Shown here in pieces: positions 7,799 through 12,290 of a DNA stretch of 12,655 bases. The stretch is from Bacteroidota bacterium. GTDB lineage: Bacteria; Bacteroidota; Bacteroidia; Flavobacteriales; Crocinitomicaceae. The stretch covers positions 1 to 12,655 of the forward strand of contig JAKQEZ010000378.1 of NCBI GenBank assembly GCA_029558435.1. The letters are read 5' to 3'. Position 1 is the first letter of the stretch. Each line of letters opens with the position of its first letter. Both the position numbers and the translations under genes were made by a program. A model generated the notes under the pieces. It ran no database searches, was not told where the DNA came from, and was given only the letters and a program-made list of their open reading frames with translations.

Positions 7799-7934
7799 AC
7801 GGCTAACGGTTTGCGTGTATAAGAAGTGGCGGAATTAAAGCACAAAATTAACTTGAAAGCAATACAGTTCATATCAGCACAAATGTTTCTAAATGGCACA
7901 AAACCCGCCATTTTTTATACACGCTGTTATATGC
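7799..7934 (+). repeat. attC-like site 3
   Basis: R'' box ACGGCTAAC (7799-7807) and R' box GTTATATGC (7926-7934). Arms GCGTGTATAAGAAGTGGCGG (7813-7832) and CCGCCATTTTTTATACACGC (7905-7924): ten perfect outer pairs, then a short mismatch zone, then TGGCGG/CCGCCA. The terminal segment has AGCACAA words as in site 2. It separates cassettes 2 and 3. Confidence 0.68.
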
Positions 7935-8424
7935 TGTTTTTCTTTCGCAAACTTAAATATAATGGATATTAAAAATATTAAGCAAATTGTAAATTCTGAT
8001 TTACCAAATGATTATCAAGAGAAAGCAATTCTTTCTATTCTTGCTGACGACAAAAAGGCAATTCCATATATTATGGAAATTTTAGAGAATGAACGTCAAC
8101 AAAGTAAAGAACTTATTTTAGAGACAAACGCTGAATTAAGTAGGGCATTATTGGTTCTAAATGATGAAAACTTAATGACAAATAAAAAAGTTGTTGCCGA
8201 ACCTAAATGGGTAGCTGGAGAAATTAAGAAACACTACCTAAAATGGAAGGATTATATTAAATGTAATTTCAAGGTAAATGGTCTTCCTTAAAATAGCAGA
8301 TAACGGTTTCGGGCTTTGCGAAGGTGGCGATTTTTAGCTCCGAACTTCATTCGAAGTACCAAACTTCAAATTTACGAAAAACTGTCATACGAAGCACTGC
8401 ACCGCCACTTTTGCAAAACCCGTG
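7927..8424 (+). mobile_element. Cassette 3: classical single-gene cassette
   Basis: Bounded by GTTATATGC (7926-7934) and GCAGATAAC (8296-8304), reverse-complementary at 8 of 9 bases. It is about 500 bp with one sense gene starting 27 bases after the left box and stopping 4 bases before the right box. Size, orientation and spacing are those of textbook integron cassettes, which makes this unit the best single argument for the array. Confidence 0.65.
7962..8291 (+). CDS. Orphan cassette protein, function unknown
   Basis: 109 aa from ATG 7962. An in-frame ATG at 7893 lies inside the attC-like arm and would add a meaningless hydrophobic leader, so it is rejected. I do not recognise a family. The sequence looks soluble and mostly alpha-helical: MDIKNIKQIVNSDLPNDYQEK, a central Glu-rich segment (EILENERQQSKELILE), then a basic C-terminus with KWVAGEIKKHYLKWKDYIKC. 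No signal peptide, membrane segment or catalytic motif is visible. It is the only gene of the array reading toward its attC-like site, and no TAnnTTTG box is evident upstream, so it may rely on an upstream promoter. Its A+T-rich codon use resembles the other cassettes. By neighbourhood a defence or anti-defence role is possible but unsupported. Confidence 0.75.
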   Translation: MDIKNIKQIVNSDLPNDYQEKAILSILADDKKAIPYIMEILENERQQSKELILETNAELSRALLVLNDENLMTNKKVVAEPKWVAGEIKKHYLKWKDYIKCNFKVNGLP

Positions 8425-8432
8425 TTACCAGC
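8296..8432 (+). repeat. attC-like site 4 (last of the array)
   Basis: R'' box GCAGATAAC (8296-8304) and R' box GTTACCAGC (8424-8432). Arms CGGGCTTTGCGAAGGTGGCG (8310-8329) and CGCCACTTTTGCAAAACCCG (8403-8422) pair at 17 of 20 positions, and the mismatches are compatible with G:T pairing when folded. The GAACTTC and ACGAAGCAC words in the terminal segment match site 1. No box GCTGGTAAC follows before the core genes, so the array ends here. Confidence 0.68.
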
Positions 8433-8540
8433 TGGCGTTCTGTCTGTCGTGTCGTTTAAGTCAGGTCTGTTAAGGTTTTCGCTGTCATTGTCCAGTGAGT
8501 GTTTAGGCTTTTATGAGTCGGCTGAGGGTTGGCGGTTTTA

Positions 8541-8570
8541 AAAATTTTAAAAGGGAAGAAAATTTTAAAA
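8541..8570. repeat. Two copies of AAAATTTTAAAA
   Basis: The 12-mer occurs at 8541-8552 and 8559-8570, 18 bases apart, in the gene-free stretch between the array end and yggS. It is very AT-rich, with no gene or recognisable promoter attached. It may be a flexible or protein-binding tract. Confidence 0.5.
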
Positions 8571-8596
8571 AATAATTTTTCGGTCGGGAAAGGAGG

Positions 8597-8654
8597 AAGC
8601 TCTTTTGCAAACTTTGGTCTGCGGGTAGGCTTGTAGCAGTTTGCAAATGTGCTT
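8597..8654. repeat. Covarying hairpin repeat, copy 3
   Basis: Stem A AAGC (8597-8600)/GCTT (8651-8654), TCT (8601-8603) opposite TGT (8648-8650), stem B TTTGCAAACT (8604-8613)/AGTTTGCAAA (8638-8647). The apical loop 8614-8637 contains AGGCTTGTAG, related to the loops of copies 1 and 2. It overlaps the stop codon of the YggS gene on the minus strand and could serve as its terminator, although no T-run follows. Confidence 0.6.
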
Positions 8655-9387
8655 ACACCTGTGGGTTGGTTTCTCTGTTGTCATTCCAATAATAGCTGTC
8701 CGGATAAGGTCGTTTGCCGAATATTGCAGTTCCAATACGAATAATCGTTGAGCCTTCTTCTATGGCTGTTTCTAAGTCGTTACTCATTCCCATTGATAAG
8801 TCGTAAACAGGTAAGTCTTTATCTAACATTCGTATCTGAATGTTCTTTAGTAATTGAAAGCATTTTCGAACTTTCTCTGTTTCCGCAGAAAAAAGTCCGA
8901 TAGTCATTAAACCTTTAATATTTAGTCTGTCAAGTTGTTTGACTTGTTGAGCAAAAATCAAAGCATTTTCGGGTGAAACACCAAACTTACTTTCTTCATA
9001 CGAAGTGTTTACTTGAATAAAAACATCTATGGTTCTATCTTCAAATTCTAATCTCTTTTGCAATTTTTCAGCTAATTCCAACCTGTCAACAGATTGTATA
9101 CAGTCAGCATATTTCGTAACTTCTTTGACTTTATTAGTTTGAAGATGTCCGATGAAATGGGTTTGGTGTGGGATAACTTTTAGTGCTTCAAATTTCTCTT
9201 TGAGTTCCTGCACCTTATTTTCTCCAATAAGCGTTTCACCTGTTTCCAAGGCGTTAATAATATTTGTAGTCGAAACTGTTTTAGTTGCTAATAGGAGTTT
9301 GATTTCCGTTGAGTTTCTGCCTGAAAATTCGGCTGCTGCTCTTATTCTACCCTTAATGGTTGCTATGTTTTCGATTATGAAGCTCAT
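8653..9387 (-). CDS. yggS: YggS/PLPBP-family pyridoxal phosphate homeostasis protein
   Basis: 244 aa from ATG 9387, which overlaps the MarR stop as ATGA. A TTG eight codons further upstream is less likely. It has a fold-type III alanine racemase-like barrel without racemase partner domain: PLP lysine in LLLATKTVS (Lys36, same position as E. coli YggS), GENKVQE, HFIGHLQTNK, SMGMSNDLETAIEEGST and the closing IRIGTAIFGKR. The protein binds and buffers pyridoxal 5'-phosphate in the cytoplasm and is near-universal. Length is normal. It is the last gene of the DUF2024-MarR-YggS unit and the first core gene after the cassette array. Coupling of a PLP chaperone to a MarR regulator is not something I recognise as standard. 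Confidence 0.93.
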   Translation of the reverse strand: MSFIIENIATIKGRIRAAAEFSGRNSTEIKLLLATKTVSTTNIINALETGETLIGENKVQELKEKFEALKVIPHQTHFIGHLQTNKVKEVTKYADCIQSVDRLELAEKLQKRLEFEDRTIDVFIQVNTSYEESKFGVSPENALIFAQQVKQLDRLNIKGLMTIGLFSAETEKVRKCFQLLKNIQIRMLDKDLPVYDLSMGMSNDLETAIEEGSTIIRIGTAIFGKRPYPDSYYWNDNRETNPQV

Positions 9388-9989
9388 ATCTGCAATTCGT
9401 GTTCTTGACAATCTATTCTCAATTCGTTTTCGGCAAGTTGACTTTTCAAAAGTTTGCAGTAGTGAACACCTTTTTCAAGTTGATAGTTGGAGCAAGTAAA
9501 ACACATTCTTTGAATGGTAATTATGCCTGATTTGTTTAAGTCATAAATCAATTTCAGCAATCCGTTGAGCATTATTTCTTTCTGTTCCTGTGTCAGTCTT
9601 TCAATAGGTTGTTCTATAGAGGAAGCAAATAATGATACCTTCTTTGCTATTTTTTTCCCTTCGTTTGTTAGTGATAGCGAAAAACTCCTTGTATCAATGG
9701 GGTCAGTTTCCTTGGTAACTAATCCTTTTGAAAGTAAAACTTTTACACTGTCGCTTATTGTGGCTTTAGTCATGTTGAACTCGTTAGCCAAATAACCCAC
9801 CTTGCATTTTTCCAACGAATGGAAATAGATGAAAATTAAAATTTGAATTTGTATCGGGCTTAATGAATTTTCTTTGCTTTCATTCCATAATAATACTCTG
9901 AATGCTTCTGAAATTCGCTCCAAAGCCACCACAATGCGACTTTCGACTTTTTGGTTTTGCTCGTTTAAGTTAAATGAAGAATGTTTCAT
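9384..9989 (-). CDS. MarR-family regulator with C-terminal four-cysteine motif
   Basis: 201 aa from ATG 9989, which overlaps the DUF2024 stop as TAATG. The MarR winged helix spans about 20-150: SPIQIQILIFIYFH, then VGYLANEFNMTKATISDSVKVLLSKGLV as recognition region, then the wing DPIDTRSFSLSLT. An extra C-terminal segment has Cys163, Cys166 (CFTC), Cys178 (HYC) and Cys194 (DCQEHE), a C-x2-C-x11-C-x15-C set that could hold zinc or an iron-sulfur cluster or act as a thiol switch. It is a cytoplasmic DNA-binding dimer by family. The likely targets are the AGGAATCCT dyads in the two nearby promoters, including that of its own unit. The family is certain; ligand and sites are inferred. Confidence 0.9.
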   Translation of the reverse strand: MKHSSFNLNEQNQKVESRIVVALERISEAFRVLLWNESKENSLSPIQIQILIFIYFHSLEKCKVGYLANEFNMTKATISDSVKVLLSKGLVTKETDPIDTRSFSLSLTNEGKKIAKKVSLFASSIEQPIERLTQEQKEIMLNGLLKLIYDLNKSGIITIQRMCFTCSNYQLEKGVHYCKLLKSQLAENELRIDCQEHELQI

Positions 9990-10339
9990 TAATCGCAATT
10001 TTCCATTTCAAGTATAAAATAACCTTGCTTTTTAATGTCTGCTTCCCATTGCGGGTGCAAACTTCTTACGTGACAAAATCGGCATTCTTTTGATGTCAAG
10101 GGTTGCCCTTCTTGTCCTTTGGTCTTCAAATATTCGCTACCAAAACCGTAGATGATGATAGTATCTTTAATTTCTTCGGGTGCTATAATGTCAAAGTGCA
10201 TTACGCTTCCGTCTTTTTTTGTTACATAGGTGTCCCAAACTGCTACCTTCATTTTTGTTTCTTTTTTAATGTATGATTGAGCCTTTGTAGTTATACCTAC
10301 AAATATGACAAGTGCAAACAATATAGTTATTTGTTTCAT
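9989..10339 (-). CDS. DUF2024 family protein with N-terminal signal-peptide-like extension
   Basis: The conserved DUF2024 domain starts at MKVAVWDTYV (ATG at 10252, giving 87 aa) and carries SKECRFCHV and QGYFILEMENC near the end. Members are usually short single-domain proteins of unknown function starting at that Met. Here the frame continues upstream to ATG 10339 (116 aa) and encodes MKQITILFALVIFVGITTKA followed by QS, a text-book Bacteroidota signal peptide ending in KAQS, then a short linker. The predicted promoter (-7 at 10361-10368) puts transcription start close to ATG 10339, which favours the long form; a 100-base leader before ATG 10252 is the alternative. CxxC (CRFC) could be redox-active or metal-binding. 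It is first gene of the DUF2024-MarR-YggS unit. Confidence 0.85.
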   Translation of the reverse strand: MKQITILFALVIFVGITTKAQSYIKKETKMKVAVWDTYVTKKDGSVMHFDIIAPEEIKDTIIIYGFGSEYLKTKGQEGQPLTSKECRFCHVRSLHPQWEADIKKQGYFILEMENCD

Positions 10340-10354
10340 TTTTTGAAAATAAAA

Positions 10355-10389
10355 GCCCTGCAAAGATAGGAATCCTAACTTTACAGGGC
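10355..10389. promoter_or_regulatory. 35-bp dyad combining operator, promoter overlap and probable terminator
   Basis: GCCCTG (10355-10360) and CAGGGC (10384-10389) flank AAAG-x-TAGGA-A-TCCTA-x-CTTT, so nearly all 35 bases are symmetric. Read on the minus strand, the hairpin is followed by TTTTATTTT and sits just after the thioredoxin-fold gene stop, which fits a Rho-independent terminator. The inner AGGAATCCT dyad matches the one at 10681-10695 and overlaps the -7 box of the DUF2024 gene, which fits an operator. Confidence 0.7.
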
Positions 10390-10391
10390 AA
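10361..10391 (-). promoter_or_regulatory. Promoter of the DUF2024-MarR-YggS unit
   Basis: On the minus strand: TTG at 10391-10389, a 20-base spacer, then TATCTTTG at 10368-10361 (consensus TAnnTTTG). The spacer and -7 box are covered by the AGGAATCCT dyad. ATG 10339 lies 21 bases downstream of the -7 box. Confidence 0.6.
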
Positions 10392-10397
10392 TTTTTT

Positions 10398-10631
10398 TTA
10401 ACCTTTTACATCAGACATAGATGCACCAAAGTTGATGTGCAATACATTGCCGTTTGGTGTAAGCAACGCTGGAACCGATTTTACTCCTGCTTTTTCAGCT
10501 TCTGCAATTCGGTTGCGGTCTTCGCCAATGTGAACGATTTCTACATTAGTTGCACCAATTAGGTTAACGATGTCGTGTTCTGCACTTACGCATACTGGAC
10601 ATCCAGCGTGATAGAAAATTGATTTTGCCAT
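10398..10631 (-). CDS. Small thioredoxin-fold (glutaredoxin-like) protein
   Basis: 77 aa. The active-site type motif is AGCPVC (9-14) after strand SIFYH, followed by a helix, the strand VEIVHIG and the cis-proline segment GVKSVPALLT (49-58). This is a minimal thioredoxin/glutaredoxin fold in the cytoplasm, expected to act in disulfide exchange or as a small redox carrier. Two cysteines spaced CxxC are the only ones in the protein. It has its own strong promoter with an internal dyad (10673-10703) and is followed by a probable terminator, so it seems to be a single-gene unit within the regulon. Substrate unknown. Confidence 0.85.
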   Translation of the reverse strand: MAKSIFYHAGCPVCVSAEHDIVNLIGATNVEIVHIGEDRNRIAEAEKAGVKSVPALLTPNGNVLHINFGASMSDVKG

Positions 10632-10672
10632 TTTTTATGAATTTAAATTTTTGTTTGGCATTATTGCCGTTG

Positions 10673-10703
10673 CAAATATAGTAAGGAATCCTTACTAAAC
10701 AAA
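10673..10703 (-). promoter_or_regulatory. Promoter of the thioredoxin-fold gene
   Basis: On the minus strand: TTTG (10703-10700), a 19-base spacer, then TATATTTG (10680-10673), a near-perfect match to the Bacteroidota TTTG / TAnnTTTG promoter. The ATG lies about 42 bases beyond the -7 box. Confidence 0.75.
10681..10695. promoter_or_regulatory. Perfect 15-bp operator dyad GTAAGGAATCCTTAC
   Basis: A perfect palindrome around a central A, lying wholly between the -33 and -7 boxes, so a bound protein would block transcription. The core AGGAATCCT is shared with the dyad in the DUF2024 promoter. The MarR-family protein encoded nearby is the obvious candidate binder; this is inference. Confidence 0.7.
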
Positions 10704-10763
10704 TAATTTTATAGATTTTAAAGCGTTCAGTTAGATTGTTTTGTCTGGATTTTGAAAAATGCT

Positions 10764-11096
10764 TCAATTTTCTTCTAAAACCGAAACTATTGCCCCGTCC
10801 AAATCTGCCGAAACTAATAATTGACAAGAAAGTCGAATGCTTGGATTATCTTCAAAACCATATCTTGCAAGTGTTACAGGTTCATTCCTATCTTTTATTA
10901 CTGCACTTCCTTGAAATCCAGTTACGTGTATAATGCAAGTAGCACACCTGCCCATTCCGCCACACTCGCCAAAACAATCAAAATAGAGTGTATCCTTTAA
11001 CAATTCCATTAAATTTCTATACTCACCTTTGTAGGTCTTAATGGTTTGTTCTGTCCCATTTTCAAGAACGGTAATTTTTATGGTACTTCTCGTCAT
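10764..11096 (-). CDS. Adrenodoxin-type [2Fe-2S] ferredoxin
   Basis: 110 aa from ATG 11096, which overlaps the preceding stop as ATGA. The cluster ligands are Cys45, Cys51, Cys54 and Cys91, giving C-x5-C-x2-C-x36-C, the adrenodoxin-type spacing, in ECGGMGRCATC and LSCQLL. An additional Cys41 (DCFGEC) is present. The beta-grasp start TIKITVLENG fits the family. It is a soluble one-electron carrier. As last gene of the TDO-RIC-hemerythrin-ferredoxin operon it probably feeds electrons to a di-iron protein or a haem enzyme of that operon; the partner is inferred. Confidence 0.92.
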   Translation of the reverse strand: MTRSTIKITVLENGTEQTIKTYKGEYRNLMELLKDTLYFDCFGECGGMGRCATCIIHVTGFQGSAVIKDRNEPVTLARYGFEDNPSIRLSCQLLVSADLDGAIVSVLEEN

Positions 11097-11551
11097 TCCC
11101 AAAAAGGATCTGATAGGTTTTCATAAAAACACTTATCTGCACAATCTATTTCTATTTGGATCAATTGCTCACTGCTTGCTACTGACTGTATTGCGTTAAA
11201 AAGTACCCGTTCTTCAAAGCGAATATGCTTCTCTAGTTCTTCTTCAATCAAACTATTGGTTTTGGAAAGGTCATTTTCATTTTCAAAAAGACGTTTTAAC
11301 CTTCTATGTTCGGCAAGTGCTTGTTTGACCAACTCATTTTCATTTCCTAAAATTGGGAACACATACTGTTCTTCAATTTCAAAATGTGGCTTTAAATAAC
11401 TCATCCAAAACCAATCCAAATACTTTCTTATCCTTTCAGGTTCGATATTCAGTTTGATACCTTGCCTAATTTTCCAGCAGAGCAATAAGCCGTGATGGTG
11501 GTCACGGCTTAAAGGTTTAAGGGCTTCGTTTCTTTTAATAGGATTAGGCAT
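11093..11551 (-). CDS. Hemerythrin-like (HHE) domain protein
   Basis: 152 aa. It is a four-helix bundle with metal-ligand candidates SRDHHHGL (His18-20), HFEIEEQYVFP (His56, Glu60/61), AEHRRL (His82) and KHIRFEERVLF (His109, Glu113/114). This is the hemerythrin pattern for a non-haem di-iron site binding O2, NO or related oxidants in the cytoplasm. No signal peptide. It begins inside the RIC gene's last codons (8-base overlap) and ends in an ATGA overlap with the ferredoxin, so all three are co-translated. It may sense or scavenge NO or O2 for the repair protein. Confidence 0.9.
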   Translation of the reverse strand: MPNPIKRNEALKPLSRDHHHGLLLCWKIRQGIKLNIEPERIRKYLDWFWMSYLKPHFEIEEQYVFPILGNENELVKQALAEHRRLKRLFENENDLSKTNSLIEEELEKHIRFEERVLFNAIQSVASSEQLIQIEIDCADKCFYENLSDPFWE

Positions 11552-12272
11552 TCTTTAAATGTTTTTCAAGTTCAATGGCTTTAGGAAACAAGATGTTATT
11601 CTCTAAATGAATATGCAAGTGTAAATCGGCTTCAAATTCTTTTAGCAAGGCAAAAGTTACTCGATAGGTATTGCAAGCATCTGCCGGTGGCGTGTAGTTG
11701 TTGCTCAGGGCTTCTATTTTTCTAAAGCGTTCTCCTTCGGTAGTATGTTCGTGCATCATCATTTGAATAGGATTTTCTACCGTGCCAAAATGTGGTGCTT
11801 CTAGTTTAGTATTTTCCTGTTTCACCTTTGCCATTTTTCTAACAAATGGAAACAAAATCAATTCTTCTTTTTTCATATGAGCTGCCAATTCTCCTGCTGC
11901 TTCGTTGAATAGTTCATTGATTTCTAAAAGCTCAGGGTGACGGTCACCGTGCACTCGGCAAATTTTGTCGAGATAAGGTTTTATTTCTTGCGTTTTGGCT
12001 TCCACATAGCGATGATGTTTTTTCTCTATGTAATCCGCCATAAGGTCTATAGGCCAAGATTGATAATCGATGGTGCTTTCTAAAGTTGCCTTATTTGCTT
12101 CGATTAAATCGGTTACTACCGAAGATGCGTCAATTTCTTTTGCTTCGCAAGCATCTTGAATTGTTCTGTTACCTTGACAACAAAAGTCGATACCATATTT
12201 TTTAAAAACTGAAGCAGCACGGTAATCTTGTGCCACTAGTTCTCCGATGATGTTATTTTCTTGAATATTCAT
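11544..12272 (-). CDS. ric: RIC/ScdA/YtfE-family di-iron iron-sulfur cluster repair protein
   Basis: 242 aa. The N-terminal ScdA-N (DUF542) domain carries the signature YGIDFCCQGNRTI (26-38) with the tandem cysteines. The rest is a hemerythrin-type bundle with HHRYVEAK (85-92), AHMKKEE (131-137), MMHEHTTEGERF (172-183) and DLHLHIHLENNILFP (216-230), giving the usual His/Glu di-iron ligands. Members repair iron-sulfur clusters damaged by NO or oxidants and are widely NO-induced. Length is normal for the family. It follows the TDO-like gene after an 18-base gap and overlaps the hemerythrin-domain gene. No dyad operator is visible in front of it, so control must come from upstream of the window edge. 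Confidence 0.94.
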   Translation of the reverse strand: MNIQENNIIGELVAQDYRAASVFKKYGIDFCCQGNRTIQDACEAKEIDASSVVTDLIEANKATLESTIDYQSWPIDLMADYIEKKHHRYVEAKTQEIKPYLDKICRVHGDRHPELLEINELFNEAAGELAAHMKKEELILFPFVRKMAKVKQENTKLEAPHFGTVENPIQMMMHEHTTEGERFRKIEALSNNYTPPADACNTYRVTFALLKEFEADLHLHIHLENNILFPKAIELEKHLKNA

Positions 12273-12290
12273 TTTACTATTTTTTAAGTG

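Larger units (their letters stand above)
5414..7926. mobile_element. Cassette 2: EcoRI-type methylase plus DUF262-HNH nuclease
   Basis: Bounded by GTTAGCCGT (5413-5421) and ACGGCTAAC (7799-7807), exact reverse complements over nine bases. It contains two genes, both antisense to the attC direction and fused stop-to-start. Almost no spare DNA lies at the left end (25 bases to the nuclease stop), and about 90 bases upstream of the methylase hold its probable promoter. Confidence 0.6.
58..8432 (+). mobile_element. Integron-like gene-cassette array (attC cluster, no integrase in window)
   Basis: Four attC-like palindromes of 136-138 bp in one orientation split this stretch into four units (59-517, 518-5413, 5414-7926, 7927-8424). 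Each unit opens with a GTTA-box and closes with a TAAC-box that is its near-exact reverse complement, as expected for integron cassettes that have passed through a circular form. Contents are accessory: two DNA methyltransferase/nuclease systems and orphan sequence. The array ends at 8432 and core genes follow from 8653. No tyrosine recombinase is visible; in the usual polarity it would lie left of the window. Caveat: only GTTA of the canonical GTTRRRY box is conserved here, so recognition by a known IntI is not shown. The alternative is a family of non-mobile chromosomal palindromes. Confidence 0.68.

Noticed and set aside
7705..7911. Minus-strand 68-aa frame upstream of the EcoRI-type methylase
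   Set aside because: It spans attC-like site 3 and the promoter region and looks like palindrome read-through.
7893..7961. Longer start (ATG 7893) for the cassette 3 gene
   Set aside because: The extension is encoded by the attC-like right arm and spacer; the ATG at 7962 fits the usual distance from the box.
388..8432. CRISPR array or insertion-sequence ends as explanation of the repeated palindromes
   Set aside because: The spacing is irregular and kilobases long, no short regular repeats or cas genes are present, and there are no transposases, target duplications or inverted terminal repeats around units; all palindromes point the same way.
9152..9499. 115-aa plus-strand frame opposite yggS and the MarR gene
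   Set aside because: It is antisense to two confident genes and has no recognisable features.
9711..9722. TTGGTAAC as a possible closing box for a cassette starting at GTTACCAGC (8424)
   Set aside because: It lies inside the MarR coding sequence, matches only in part and has no palindromic arms, so the array is taken to end at 8432.
10564..10827. Minus-strand frame of 87 aa across the thioredoxin promoter
   Set aside because: It overlaps two real genes and a strong promoter/operator; it is a shadow frame.
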